64,000 nucleotides of DNA. Origin: an uncultured Acidobacteriia bacterium (lineage in GTDB: Bacteria; Acidobacteriota; Terriglobia; Bryobacterales; Bryobacteraceae). The stretch is from assembly GCA_903875575.1 (NCBI GenBank), contig CAIQWJ010000010.1:57417-121416 (forward strand). The letters run 5' to 3'. The position numbers were made by a program, and so were the translations under genes. Under the pieces are notes generated by a model, which did no database searches, had not been told where the DNA came from, and worked only from the letters and a program-made list of their open reading frames with translations. Positions 39,170 through 49,046 of this stretch are shown in pieces. Each line of letters begins with the position of its first letter. The first letter of the stretch is position 1.

Positions 39170-40810
39170 ATGAGCGATACCCCGCATCCCGCCCACCCGC
39201 CTCGCCAGTGGCTCCCCCCGGCCCTCTCTGCCCTCGTCTTCGCCCTCCTGAGCCTCGCCATACTCCCGTATCCCGGCCTCCAGGACGACGAAGTCATCTT
39301 CACCGCCCCCATCTACCAGCCCACGGGAACTCTCTTCAGTGTGAAAGCCTTCGGCACCCACATCCCGCTGATGATCATCGGCTACCTCGGCACGCTGAAG
39401 ACCTGGCTCTACGCGGCGATCCTCACCTTCATCCCGCCGTCCCGCTGGTCGGTGCGCCTCCCCATGGTCATGGTCGGCATGATCACCATCTGCCTCACAT
39501 GGCAGTGGACCCGCCGCGTGGCAGGCCTCCGCGCCGCGGCTTTCACCGTTGCCCTGCTCGCCACCCACTCCATCTTTATCCTCACGAACACTTTCGATTG
39601 GGGCCCCGTCGCACTCCAGCATCTGCTCCTGATGGGCGGTCTGCTGGCTATCCAGTGCTGGCTCGAAAGCGACGCAAAGTGGCAACTCGCCCTCGGCTTT
39701 TTCCTCTGGGGCCTCGGCCTTTGGGACAAAGCCCTCCTCATCTGGCCCCTCATCGGACTCGCCGCCGCCACTCTCTGCGTTTATCCCCGGCAGTTGCGCG
39801 CCCATCTCCGCCGCGTTCCGCCCGCACTCGCTCTCGCAGCGCTGCTTCTCGGTGCCCTGCCGCTGGTCTCGTATAACGTTGCGAGGCGGGGCGATACCGC
39901 AGCTGCCAACACCCGGCTTACATTCCGGGAGATTCCCCGCAAGCTCCTCGAACTTCAAAACACGCTCGATGGCTCTGTGCTTCTGGACGCGATGGTTGCC
40001 ACCACTCCCGGCCCGCTCGCTCAACCCGCCGACAGGCTTCCCGAACGCGCCTCGATTTCTTTGCGCAACATAACCGGTTCCTGGCCATCCAACTGGATGT
40101 TGGCCGCGACTGTTCTTGCCCTCGCGATCCTCGCACTACCGGGAACATCCGCGCATCGCCCTCTCCTCGCGTTCCTCCTGATCGTGATCGCCGTCACGTG
40201 GCTCCAGATGGCCTCAAACGCGGGCACCGGCGGCGGCGCTCACCACGTCATTCTGCTCTGGCCGTTTCCATCTGTCTTCGTCGGCATTGCCCTCGCTGCG
40301 GCAGCCGAAGGCAAACCACGCTGGATGCCTCGCGCGTCCCTCGGCGTGCTCACCGCGCTGGTCTGCGTGAATCTGCTCAATACCAACGACTACGTCGCGA
40401 ATCTCGCGCTCAACGGTGCCGTGGGAGGCTGGACAGACGCCTTCTATCGCCTCGCCGGAGCCGTGGCACCATATCGTTCCCGCCCCATCGGCATCGTCGA
40501 TTGGGGCTATCTCAATGGCCTCCGGATGATGTACGATGGCGATCTGAACGCCACCGTAATGAGCGACTATCTCCTCAACCCGCATTCCTCAGACGAAGAC
40601 CGCAGCCAGTTCACAAAACGACTGAACGCGCCCGACGCCATTTTCATCCGTCACACAGATGAAAACGAGATCTTCAAAGGAGTCAACGAAAAGATGCGAA
40701 CGCAGGAGTCCTCTTTAGGACTCACCGAAAAGGTGGAGCGAGTAGTGCATGACAACGAAGGCCGCCAGATCTTCGAAATTTTCACTTTGTCGCCAATCGA
40801 AAAACGGTGA
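39170..40810 (+). CDS. GT39-like membrane glycosyltransferase
   Basis: About 546 residues with about ten transmembrane helices in residues 10-400. The first loop has PGLQDDEVIFTAPIY (Asp-Asp-Glu acidic motif of ArnT/PMT-like enzymes), and later HSIFILTNTFDWGPVALQHL. The C-terminal 120 residues are soluble. It is 14 bp after the giant gene and on the same strand, so the three genes from 33349 probably form one operon for envelope glycan modification. Confidence 0.72.
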   Translation: MSDTPHPAHPPRQWLPPALSALVFALLSLAILPYPGLQDDEVIFTAPIYQPTGTLFSVKAFGTHIPLMIIGYLGTLKTWLYAAILTFIPPSRWSVRLPMVMVGMITICLTWQWTRRVAGLRAAAFTVALLATHSIFILTNTFDWGPVALQHLLLMGGLLAIQCWLESDAKWQLALGFFLWGLGLWDKALLIWPLIGLAAATLCVYPRQLRAHLRRVPPALALAALLLGALPLVSYNVARRGDTAAANTRLTFREIPRKLLELQNTLDGSVLLDAMVATTPGPLAQPADRLPERASISLRNITGSWPSNWMLAATVLALAILALPGTSAHRPLLAFLLIVIAVTWLQMASNAGTGGGAHHVILLWPFPSVFVGIALAAAAEGKPRWMPRASLGVLTALVCVNLLNTNDYVANLALNGAVGGWTDAFYRLAGAVAPYRSRPIGIVDWGYLNGLRMMYDGDLNATVMSDYLLNPHSSDEDRSQFTKRLNAPDAIFIRHTDENEIFKGVNEKMRTQESSLGLTEKVERVVHDNEGRQIFEIFTLSPIEKR

Positions 40811-40845
40811 ACGGAAAACGCCAAAGGAAAAACGGAAGCTGCCAA

Positions 40846-42378
40846 TCACGCCCGCGCGATCGTCAGCTTTCTCCCATACATCTGCCGGAACAGCCCGTCC
40901 AGCCGCGCCGCCGCCCACAACTCCAGTTCCAGCCCCGCCGAAGGCGGTGCATGAAGCTTCACCACAATCTCCCGCTCATCCACCGCGCACTCCACGGAGC
41001 GAACCTTCTGCCCGTTGCTCCGGTCCAGACTGTCCGCCAGTCGCAGCACCGGTGCCAGTACATTCACCGCCCGTCGGTCTTCCACACTCAGGGTCTGCAG
41101 ATTGTCGTGCTCCGGCGTCGGCATGTTCTTGCGATGATACCGGCAAAGATTCGCAATGATGCCGCGCTCCGCCAGATTAAAGCCGGGCATATCGGAATTC
41201 GCCACCAGATAGTACGAATGCTTGTGATGCCGCGTGTCGCTCACATAATGCCCCACGTCGTGCAGATAAGCGCTCGCCTCCAGCAACCGCCCCAGCGGCG
41301 GTGGCAACTGATGCACGCTCTGCAGATCGTGGAACAAATCGTTTGCCAGTCGCGCCACTTTCTGCGCATGCCGCAGCGAAACCCCGTAGCGTTCCGCCAT
41401 CCCTTCCACCATGCCGCGCTGCTCCGCCGTCAACCGGCTGATCTCGCGCCCCGCGCCCCGTGCCACCAGATCCACAATGATCCCGTCGCGCACGCCCGCC
41501 GCCGAATAATACAGCGAGGGCATCTTGAACGCATGGAGCACATGCAGCAGTACAGCCAGCCCCGGAATGATAATCTCCGCGCGCCTCGGCCCGATCCCCA
41601 CAATCTTCTGCCGCTTCTTCAAATCGATCGCGCAGATCTCTTTGTAGAGCCGCTTCATCTGCAGCAGGGAAGCCCGCCGCTGATCCGCCTCGTCGCGCCG
41701 CGCCCGCGGAATCCTGCTCACCGCGCTCACAATCGCCGCCGCCGTTGACGACGTCCCCACCACCCGGTCAATCCTCTTCCGCCCAATCTCCCGTACCGCC
41801 GGCCCGATCCGCTCTTCAATGAACTCTTCCATCCGCAGCAGTTCCGCCGCTCCCGGAGGATCGCCGCGCAAAAACAATTCCTGCAGCCGAATCGCCCCCA
41901 GCGGTTTCGAAAACGCCGCGCAAACCCGATCATTCTCGCTCAGAATAATCTCGGCACTGCCCCCGCCGATGTCGATCACCAGAAACCGCTCTTTCGGATG
42001 CGGCCACCGGCTCTGCACTCCCAGATGTATGAGCCGCGCTTCTTCCTGGCCCGAGATGATTTCGATTTCCGCGCCCAGCGCCGCGCTCGTTCGCGCCAGA
42101 AACTCTGCCTGATTCCGCGCATCGCGCACCGCCGCCGTCGCCACCGCGCGAATGCTCAGCACATCGTGCCGCTTCCATGTCATCGACATGTTCGCCAGTA
42201 CGCCGCAGAGCATGTCCAGCGCTTCGGCGCTGACACGGCCCTCACGGAAAACGCTCGCTCCCAGCCGCGTCACCTGTCGTTCAGACGCCAGAATCTTCGG
42301 CGCGCCCCCGCCAGTTACCTCGGCCACTTCCAGGCGAACCGAGTTACTGCCGATATCGACGGCGGCGTAGCGAGCCAT
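40846..42378 (-). CDS. Exopolyphosphatase / guanosine pentaphosphate phosphatase (Ppx/GppA)
   Basis: About 510 residues from the ATG at 42376-42378, where AAVDIGSNSVRL begins. It has the ASKHA phosphate motifs (DIGSNSVRLEV, VIDIGGGSAEII, VGTSSTAAAI) and a C-terminal HD-like domain (LLEASAYLHDVGHYVSDTRH). It degrades inorganic polyphosphate or pppGpp. Length is typical (about 500). It is divergent from the SixA gene, with a 39-bp gap. Confidence 0.9.
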   Translation of the reverse strand: MARYAAVDIGSNSVRLEVAEVTGGGAPKILASERQVTRLGASVFREGRVSAEALDMLCGVLANMSMTWKRHDVLSIRAVATAAVRDARNQAEFLARTSAALGAEIEIISGQEEARLIHLGVQSRWPHPKERFLVIDIGGGSAEIILSENDRVCAAFSKPLGAIRLQELFLRGDPPGAAELLRMEEFIEERIGPAVREIGRKRIDRVVGTSSTAAAIVSAVSRIPRARRDEADQRRASLLQMKRLYKEICAIDLKKRQKIVGIGPRRAEIIIPGLAVLLHVLHAFKMPSLYYSAAGVRDGIIVDLVARGAGREISRLTAEQRGMVEGMAERYGVSLRHAQKVARLANDLFHDLQSVHQLPPPLGRLLEASAYLHDVGHYVSDTRHHKHSYYLVANSDMPGFNLAERGIIANLCRYHRKNMPTPEHDNLQTLSVEDRRAVNVLAPVLRLADSLDRSNGQKVRSVECAVDEREIVVKLHAPPSAGLELELWAAARLDGLFRQMYGRKLTIARA

Positions 42379-42417
42379 AACATGGTTATGATACGACTGG
42401 CTCCCGCTCAGACTCTC

Positions 42418-42900
42418 ATGGAACTCTATCTCTTTCGCCACGGCATCGCTGAAGACGTACCAGCGGGCCGCTCCGATTCATCCCGCGCCCTCACCCCCGA
42501 AGGCCGCGAACGCGCTGCCGCCGTAGTAAGAATGGCTCGCAACGCCGGTGTCAAACCCTCCCTGATCGCATCGAGCCCTTACGTAAGGGCCGTGCAAACA
42601 GCGGAAATCGCAGCAAAGGAATTCAACTGGAAAGGAGACTTACTCAGTCTTCCCTCACTGGTCCCCCACGGCACACCGCAAGGAGTCTGGTCGGATATCC
42701 GCGACCTTCGCGATGAACCGGCCATCCTCCTCGCAGGTCACGAACCGCTGCTCTCAGAGTTAGCGGCTTACCTCCTGAACTCCCCGTCCCTGATGGTAGA
42801 CATGAAGAAATCAGCCATGCTCAGAATCGACGTAGCAAGCCTGGGCCCGGCACCAGGAGGAGTTCTGCGTTGGATGCTCACCCCAGCGTTAACACGATAG
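42418..42900 (+). CDS. sixA: SixA-type phosphohistidine phosphatase
   Basis: A 160-residue protein of the histidine phosphatase superfamily. It starts MELYLFRHGIAED (RHG catalytic His), with ASSPYVRAVQTAEI and LLAGHEPLLSELAAYL (second His). SixA removes phosphate from protein histidines (for example phosphotransfer proteins). An earlier ATG at 42388 would add ten residues, but these lie in the divergent promoter. Confidence 0.85.
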   Translation: MELYLFRHGIAEDVPAGRSDSSRALTPEGRERAAAVVRMARNAGVKPSLIASSPYVRAVQTAEIAAKEFNWKGDLLSLPSLVPHGTPQGVWSDIRDLRDEPAILLAGHEPLLSELAAYLLNSPSLMVDMKKSAMLRIDVASLGPAPGGVLRWMLTPALTR

Positions 42901-42946
42901 CCCAAAAACGGATAACAGTGAACAGTAAACGGATAACAGCCGCGCG
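42901..42946. repeat. Short direct repeats of aacggataacag
   Basis: In the 46-bp gap the unit aaacggataacag occurs twice, with gtgaacag between. A related run, aaacggtgaacggaaaacg, is present at 40803-40821. They look like a small decayed repeat family. Confidence 0.35.
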
Positions 42947-43690
42947 TCAGCGCGGCGTCCAGTGCGGCGTCCCCGTAAATAACCCGCCCCCGATTCCAAT
43001 CTGAAAAGAAATAAACATCCCGAACGCCACGCTCAGCACTCCGGAACCCACCGTCATCGCCTGATTCCACCGGAACATCTTGCGCCCCGTATACACAATC
43101 GGAAATGCCATCGCCGTCGTCATCGCAGCCATCCCCGCAATCGTCCCCAGGCCGAACAGCAGCAAATAAGCAATCGACCACCACGGATCCGCAATCGTCG
43201 TCATCACCAGAATCGCCACCGCGGCCGACCCCGCCAGTCCATGCACCGTGCCAATTACCAGCGGTCGCAACGCGTTGTAGAAACCCAGTTCCCGCAGATG
43301 GCCCTCCAACCCGTTGCCCGTCGATGCCGTCTCCGCCATAATCGTCTCCGGGGTCGTCATCGTCAGCGACGGCGCGTATCTCCCCTGCAGCCACCGCATC
43401 ACGCCCGTCAGATTCAAAATCCCCAGCAGGATCAGCATCAGCCCCACCGCAAACTCCATCGACAATCCCAGCCGCGGCGGTATCGAAACCTTAAACAGAA
43501 TGATCGCCGCCCCCACCAGGAAAATCGTGAGCGTATGCCCCATTCCCCAAAGCGCGCCAATCACTCCGGCCTTCGCAATCCCCCGCTGCCGCGTGACAAT
43601 CGTCATCACCGCCACAACGTGATCCGCATCCGTGGCATGGCGCATACCCAGAAAGAACCCGAGAAATAAGATGCCGATAAATGAAACCAT
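42947..43690 (-). CDS. NicO/HoxN-type nickel-cobalt transporter
   Basis: About 247 residues from the ATG at 43688-43690 (gggagagcggc upstream). It is polytopic. The first helices carry GMRHATDADHVVAVMTI (HX4DH motif of NiCoT transporters), then IGALWGMGHTLTIFLVGAAI and VHGLAGSAAVAILVMTTI. It brings nickel or cobalt across the inner membrane or exports it. It lies beside a second transporter of the NicO superfamily. Confidence 0.8.
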   Translation of the reverse strand: MVSFIGILFLGFFLGMRHATDADHVVAVMTIVTRQRGIAKAGVIGALWGMGHTLTIFLVGAAIILFKVSIPPRLGLSMEFAVGLMLILLGILNLTGVMRWLQGRYAPSLTMTTPETIMAETASTGNGLEGHLRELGFYNALRPLVIGTVHGLAGSAAVAILVMTTIADPWWSIAYLLLFGLGTIAGMAAMTTAMAFPIVYTGRKMFRWNQAMTVGSGVLSVAFGMFISFQIGIGGGLFTGTPHWTPR

Positions 43691-43756
43691 GCCGCTCTCC
43701 CTTATTATGCCTATGGCCCTTCTGCTTGCACACCCGATCTTCATACAGCATGTGTG

Positions 43757-43776
43757 GGCCCGGTTTCCAACCGGCC
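43757..43776. repeat. REP-like hairpin, CCGGTTTCCAACCGG core
   Basis: Stem CCGGTT (43760-43765) / AACCGG (43769-43774) with a tcc loop, followed by cctctc. Identical core and loop occur at 25871-25885. Confidence 0.5.
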
Positions 43777-43879
43777 TCTCGTCAGTAGCTCTAACCCGCC
43801 GCCAGACCCGCAACCCTTCTCACCGAACCGCGACTGGAAGGAGCGGCACGCAAACTCCTCTATCCAACCTGCTCCCCCC

Positions 43880-45397
43880 TCAAATCTGAAACTTCACAAT
43901 CCCCGCCGCCATCAGCCCCCGCACCGCAATCCCAAACCCCAGCAGCGTAATCATCGCTGCTGAAGCCGCCGGCATCCACAGCTGGATCATCTTTCCTTCC
44001 ACCGGCACCCTCGCCATGAGCTTGCCCGCGTAAACCGCCACCAGTCCCATCCCGATCAGCACCGCCGCCAGCCCCACGCTGAACGCCACAATCAGAAACA
44101 GCCCGAATCCCACCCGATGCAAAGCCACCGCGCTCAGCAGCACCACCAGCGCCGCAGGGCAGGGAACCATGCCCCCCGTGATCCCCAGAATCGCCAGTTG
44201 CTTCCGCCCAATCCCGCCGCCCGCCGGCAACGCCACCTGCGCCGGATCATGCAGAAACTCCGGCGAATGCGAATGCCGAAAAGGACCATGACTATGCTCA
44301 AACGAAAAATCATCCCCCATGAAACGCTTCAGCAAAATGTAAATCCCCATCCCCGCAATCAGCACGCCCGATATCACGCTGAGGAACGGATACAGCCGGT
44401 CCGGCATGATGTACTTCTGCGCATACAGAGTCACGCCGCCCAGCAGATAAACTCCCGCCGTATGCGACACCGTCACAATCAGTCCCAGCAGCATCGCATG
44501 TCGCGCCGTGCCCTTTGACCCCACCAGATATGCCGCCACAATCGTCTTCCCGTGCCCCGGCTCCAGCGCATGTAACGCTCCCAACCCTGCCGCAATCAAT
44601 GCCGCCAACAGCGAAAACCCCAAGCTGATATCTTTCCGCGTCATCAGTTCGGTAAACGAATTGCGCGGCGGAGCCTGCCGATTCGCCTTCAACTCCACCG
44701 CCGGAGCCGCTGCCGGCACACCCGGTTCCAAAGCCACGGTAACCGGCGGCGCAAACGTCTTCGTCACCAAAGGCGCGTCCACCCGGAACCCAAACTTAGC
44801 CACCACATCCTGCGGCGGACTCTTCACCAGATCCGTCGGATAATCCGTCAGCCGCGCACTCCGATCATGCTCCCACTCCGCCGCGCCATCCACCCTCACC
44901 CCGGCGTCATGCGAAACCACAATCTCTTTCCACCCCGCCCGCTCCGCGAAGTTCACGTCCGCGTACACCAACTCGCACGACGCCTCCCGGCACTCCCCGT
45001 TCAGCCCCGCCCGATACACAAACCGCATCTTCATCGTCGAAAGGCCGCCCGCGCCCTGCGGAAAAATCACCTCTCGTGTCACCGGCCGCAACACCAGCGG
45101 GTGCCCATTCACGGTCAGCGAGAGCTTCTCTCCGAATTCCGCCGCCTTCGTCACCAGAAACGCGCCGGTCGCCGCCGACCCCGCCTCCGCCGTCAGCCCG
45201 CCCTGCTGCATCTCCTGAAACGCCGGAATCTCCGCCTCGTCAATCAGGTACTCCAGTTCCACCGAATCCTGCCGCAGATGAATCCCGGCGTAGTGGCTGA
45301 TGCTGAAATTCCCCATCGGATGCGCCATAGCCCGCCCGCACGCAAACAACGCGCAGATCGCCGCCACCCTCGCCATCCCCTGAAACCTGTTGCGCAT
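43880..45397 (-). CDS. NicO/RcnA-type nickel-cobalt transporter with periplasmic domain
   Basis: About 505 residues from the ATG at 45395-45397, chosen because ggaggtggcgg precedes it; the frame is open upstream but without similarity. A signal sequence (ICALFACGRAMAHPMG) leads to an N-terminal periplasmic beta-rich domain (to about 265). Then six or so TM helices follow with ALHALEPGHGKTIVAAYLVG (NicO family H-x-PGHGK motif), a His-rich loop (HSHGPFRHSHSPEF) and ITGGMVPCPAALVVLLSAVA. This is typical of RcnA-like Ni/Co exporters. The His-rich loop probably binds metal. Confidence 0.82.
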   Translation of the reverse strand: MRNRFQGMARVAAICALFACGRAMAHPMGNFSISHYAGIHLRQDSVELEYLIDEAEIPAFQEMQQGGLTAEAGSAATGAFLVTKAAEFGEKLSLTVNGHPLVLRPVTREVIFPQGAGGLSTMKMRFVYRAGLNGECREASCELVYADVNFAERAGWKEIVVSHDAGVRVDGAAEWEHDRSARLTDYPTDLVKSPPQDVVAKFGFRVDAPLVTKTFAPPVTVALEPGVPAAAPAVELKANRQAPPRNSFTELMTRKDISLGFSLLAALIAAGLGALHALEPGHGKTIVAAYLVGSKGTARHAMLLGLIVTVSHTAGVYLLGGVTLYAQKYIMPDRLYPFLSVISGVLIAGMGIYILLKRFMGDDFSFEHSHGPFRHSHSPEFLHDPAQVALPAGGGIGRKQLAILGITGGMVPCPAALVVLLSAVALHRVGFGLFLIVAFSVGLAAVLIGMGLVAVYAGKLMARVPVEGKMIQLWMPAASAAMITLLGFGIAVRGLMAAGIVKFQI

Positions 45398-45514
45398 CCG
45401 CCACCTCCGGCTCAAACTAGGGTTACGAGGCCCGCGCCCAAACGGATTGATGGCCAGCCAGAATCTTTCCCGCGCCTCGATATAATGTCCCTTCAACCCA
45501 ACTCTCACCCCAAC

Positions 45515-46168
45515 ATGCAAAAGCTCAACTACCTGAACAAAATCGTCGCCTCCGGCCTCGTAGTCGTCATCCGCGCCGATTCCCCGGACCAGGCCTGCCG
45601 CATCGCCGCAGCCTGCGCCGAAGGCGGCGTCACTTCCATGGAAGTCACCTTCACCTTCGCCGGTGCCGTCGACGCCATCGCCGAACTCGCCAAACGCCAC
45701 AGCTCCGGCGACATCCTCGTCGGCGCGGGCACAGTGCTCGACCCCGAAACCACCCGCCACGCCCTCCTCGCCGGCGCCCAGTTCATCGTCAGCCCCTCCT
45801 GCAATGCCGACGTTGCCCGCATGTGCCGCCGCTACCAGGTCCCCTACATGCCCGGCGCAGGCACCTCCCAGGAAGTCGTCTCCGCCATGGAAGCCGGTGC
45901 CGATATCGTCAAACTCTTCCCCGGCGAAGCCCTCGGTCCCGCCTTCGTTCGAGCCCTCCGCGGCCCCCTCCCCCACGCCCCCCTCATGCCCACCGGCGGC
46001 GTGAGCGTCGAAAACGCCGGCGAATGGATCAAAGCCGGCTGCGTCGCCCTCGGCGTCGGCGGCAACCTCACCAAAGGCGCCAAAACCGGCGACTACCAGT
46101 CCATCACCAAACTCGCCCGCCAGCTGGTCGACGCCATCCAGGCCGCCCGCAAGGAGCTCGCAAAGTAA
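45515..46168 (+). CDS. eda: KDPG / KHG aldolase
   Basis: A 217-residue class I aldolase. It has VVVIRADSPDQACRIAAACA, the glutamate-containing MEVTFTFAGA, VGAGTVLDPE, FIVSPSCNADV, and the Schiff-base Lys in DIVKLFPGEALG. It splits 2-keto-3-deoxy-6-phosphogluconate into pyruvate and glyceraldehyde-3-phosphate (Entner-Doudoroff and uronate pathways). ATG 45515 is preferred; an ATG at 45485 would add ten unconserved residues. Its stop overlaps the kinase start by one base. Confidence 0.93.
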   Translation: MQKLNYLNKIVASGLVVVIRADSPDQACRIAAACAEGGVTSMEVTFTFAGAVDAIAELAKRHSSGDILVGAGTVLDPETTRHALLAGAQFIVSPSCNADVARMCRRYQVPYMPGAGTSQEVVSAMEAGADIVKLFPGEALGPAFVRALRGPLPHAPLMPTGGVSVENAGEWIKAGCVALGVGGNLTKGAKTGDYQSITKLARQLVDAIQAARKELAK

Positions 46169-47202
46169 TGAAACCCCAAACCGTCACCTTCGGCGAGATC
46201 ATGTTGCGGCTCACCCCGCCCGGCTTCGAACGCTACCTCCAGACCCCCGCCTTCACCGCGACCTTCGGCGGCGGGGAAGCCAACGTCGCCGTAGCGCTCA
46301 GCACCCTCGGCCTCAACGCCGCCTACGTCACTGTCCTGCCCGAGAGCAACCCCATTGCCGACGCCGCCGTCGCCGAACTCCGCCGCTTCGGAGTCGATAC
46401 TTCCAAACTCGTCCGCGGCCCTGGCCGCATGGGCGTCTACTACCTCGAAACCGGCGCCAACCAGCGTGCCTCCCGCGTCGTTTACGACCGCGCCGGCAGT
46501 TCCGCCGCGATCGCCAGGCCCGGTGCAATTGATTGGGACAAAACTCTCTCCGGCGCAGGCTGGTTCCACGTCACCGGCATCACCCCCGCCATCAGCGAGT
46601 CATCTTCCGACCTCGCCCTCGAAGCAGTAAAGAAGGCTCGCGAACTCGGCCTCACCGTCTCCTGCGATCTCAACTTCCGCAAGCTTCTGTGGAAGTGGGG
46701 CAAGTCCGCGCCCCAGGTGATGAGCGAACTCGTGAAGTTTGTCGACGTCATCATCGCCAATGAAGAAGACATCCAGATGACCCTCGGCCTCAATTCTGAA
46801 ATGGACGTCAGCTCCGGCGTGCTCGAACACCAGCGCTATGAAAACCTCACTGCCCTTGTCCTGAAGACCTACCCCAACCTCCGTGCTGTGGCCGTCTCCC
46901 TGCGCGAATCGAAAAGCGCGTCGTGGAACCGCTGGTCCGCCTGCCTCAACAACGGCAAATCTTTCATGATGAGCCGCGCCTATGACATCACGAACATTGT
47001 CGACCGTGTCGGCTCCGGTGACAGCTTCGCCGCAGGCCTGATCTACGGCATGCAGATTCTGCCCGATGACGCCGCGGCCCTCGAATTCGCCGTAGCCCTC
47101 AGTTGCCTCAAACACTCCACCTATGGCGATTTCAGTCGCACCACCCTCGCCGAAGTGAACTCCCTGCTCAAAGACGGCGGCAGCGGCCGCGTCCAGCGCT
47201 GA
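46168..47202 (+). CDS. kdgK: 2-keto-3-deoxygluconate kinase-like PfkB sugar kinase
   Basis: A 344-residue PfkB-family kinase. It has FGEIMLRLTPPG, the GGGEANVAVALSTLG motif, and the C-terminal DRVGSGDSFAAGLIYG signature with the catalytic Asp. It follows the aldolase with a TAATG overlap, so the pair probably phosphorylates 2-keto-3-deoxygluconate and then splits the product, a short uronate/pectin route. The PfkB type alone does not fix the sugar; the neighbour does. Confidence 0.85.
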   Translation: MKPQTVTFGEIMLRLTPPGFERYLQTPAFTATFGGGEANVAVALSTLGLNAAYVTVLPESNPIADAAVAELRRFGVDTSKLVRGPGRMGVYYLETGANQRASRVVYDRAGSSAAIARPGAIDWDKTLSGAGWFHVTGITPAISESSSDLALEAVKKARELGLTVSCDLNFRKLLWKWGKSAPQVMSELVKFVDVIIANEEDIQMTLGLNSEMDVSSGVLEHQRYENLTALVLKTYPNLRAVAVSLRESKSASWNRWSACLNNGKSFMMSRAYDITNIVDRVGSGDSFAAGLIYGMQILPDDAAALEFAVALSCLKHSTYGDFSRTTLAEVNSLLKDGGSGRVQR

Positions 47203-47211
47203 ATCAACCGC

Positions 47212-48656
47212 GTGGCGAAAAGCGGCAGGCGAAATCGCCTGCTTCACAACGCAGAATTAGCAGTTCGTGGTCTGTGTGGAGCAGGCCTTTGGCCTGCGTA
47301 TTTCCCACGTCACAATAGCGAACTGACGTTGGGTGTTTTTGCCTGCTCTCTAAAGAAGAAAGAACCGCCACAAAACGCGGCCCTTCTGCCCCTCGCAGCC
47401 TTCGCCCAGACCATGCCCCTGACGCTGGATGCTCACGTCGTCGCCGGCAACGCCAGCAACTTCGGCGGCACTGTCTCAATGAACGTGAACGGCGTCAACA
47501 ATTCGCAGTTGCTCGCACAGTTTGACCTGTCTTCTCTCGGCAGTATCACGGCGGCCAACATCTCCAGAGCGACCAATGTCAACATCTTCGTCGCCAACGG
47601 GAGCTGGACCGAATCGACCGTGAACGGAACCAATGGCCCGGCGGCGGCCGCGGCAGTCTCCAGTGGCCTCAACATCTCCGCCGCCGGTGTTTACATGTCC
47701 GTCGATGCCACCAACGCACTGAAAGCCTGGCTGACGACCACCACCAACAACGGCTTCCTCATCGCCCCGGCCGATGGCACTGTCAATATCGCCATTGATA
47801 CCAGGGAAAGCTCCACCACCAGCCATCCCTCAACGCTGACCGTCCTTATCACCGCCACGGGCCCGACCGGTAGTCAGGGTTTGACCGGCGTAACCGGTGC
47901 CACAGGCGCAACGGGCGCAGGCACGACGGGCGCAACAGGCACAACGGGTAGCCAGGGTCCGACGGGTGTAACCGGTGCCACAGTGCCACAGGCGCAACGG
48001 GCGCAGGCACCACCGGCGCAACCGGCACGACAGGTAGCCAGGGTTCCACCGGCGTAACCGGCACGACAGGTAGCCAGGGTTCCACTGGCGCCACCGGAGC
48101 AACCGGTGCTGGCACGACCGGAGCTACTGGTGCCACCGGCGCAACGGGTACAGGTACGACCGGCGCGACAGGTGCCACCGGCGCAACCGGCCCATCAGGC
48201 ACCAACGGTACTAACGGCACCAACGGCGCGACCGGCCCCACCGGCACAGGCAGCAGCGGCCCGGGCATTGTCTTTCTCTACGACGGGTCCCCTGGTTTCA
48301 CGGTCTCGCCCTCCTACATCCCCTTGGTGTCTAGTAGCACCGCCGTCACAGGCACTTACACCCTCGGGGAGACGTTGGTCCCCACCGCTTGCACGTTCAA
48401 CGCGATTTATTTGAAGGCCTATTGCGCTGCGGGTTGTGGCAGTCAGACCACGTTAACCGCCACGCTTTATCACCTCGGCTCTGCCACGTCACTGTCCACT
48501 AATGTCACCACGACCACCACCACCAACCAGGTGGTCACCAACCACGACACTTCGCATACGGTTAGCGTTTCCGCCGGCGACGATGTGGCGGTGCAGATGG
48601 TGAACAGCAGCTTCACACCGACTCCCCGCATGGCAATAACGCTCCGCTGTCAGTAG
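47212..48656 (+). pseudogene. Frameshifted collagen-like repeat protein
   Basis: The gene encodes a beta-rich region (from about 47395, MPLTLDAHVVAGNASNFGG) and then a collagen-like Gly-x-y run ([20 protein letters not shown] repeats). An exact 8-bp tandem duplication of gtgccaca at 47975-47990 breaks the frame, and the longest frame stops at 48057. In the shifted frame the repeats continue (GATGATG...), then a C-terminal beta domain ends MAITLRCQ at 48656. Removing one 8-bp unit restores one frame over the whole length. The signal-like KKKEPPQNAALLPLAAFAQ lacks an ATG, so the true start is unclear. Such proteins are surface fibres of the BclA type in other bacteria. Confidence 0.7.
47225..47297. 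repeat. Pair of REP-like hairpins
   Basis: Two perfect hairpins: GCAGGCGA-aa-TCGCCTGC (47225-47242) and GCAGGCC-ttt-GGCCTGC (47281-47297), the second preceded by gtgtgga. This is the same tgtgg.gcaggc family seen near 25850 and 32331. They overlap the first codons of the longest possible frame of the next gene, which casts doubt on that start. Confidence 0.55.
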
Positions 48657-48985
48657 AGCGCCAAACGGACCTTCGCTCCCAAAAGTTATCCGCGTCGGGA
48701 TCTTGTGCGAAACAAAACACTCAGCGGCTTGGGAAACCTGCACTATCCGCCGGCTGGATTCCACAATGACTTCCCCGCTCAGCAGGCGGGCGCCTCCTCC
48801 TCCGCCGAAATAACCGCTCGCTTGAATGAATCTGGATCCGTTTTGTCAGGCGCTCCACCAGGCTTGCAATTATAGAATTCAACACAGGCTTGGCCTGCCC
48901 GCCGAACGCTGTCGATCGGTTCGGGGACCAAAACGGGTGTGGAAGCGCCCCGCCGTTGCGGGCGCGATCTCCCGCCGGACGCAAA
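48657..48985. other. Intergenic region, no gene accepted
   Basis: About 330 bp between the collagen-like gene and the terminator of the isomerase-like gene. A short minus-strand frame exists but overlaps the next gene and shows no family pattern. Nothing else was recognised. Confidence 0.35.
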
Positions 48986-48989
48986 TGAA

Positions 48990-49020
48990 AAAAGGGGGGA
49001 CCCTTGCGGATCCCCCCTCT
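48990..49020 (-). terminator. Terminator of the isomerase-like gene
   Basis: The G-run at 48994-48999 and C-run at 49012-49017 form a stem (GGGGGGA / TCCCCCC, extended by CC/GG); on the minus strand it is followed by a T-run (complement of the A-run at 48987-48993). It is just past the stop of the gene at 49047. Confidence 0.75.
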
Positions 49021-49046
49021 CAACTCCCTGCCGAACTTCTGTTGTC

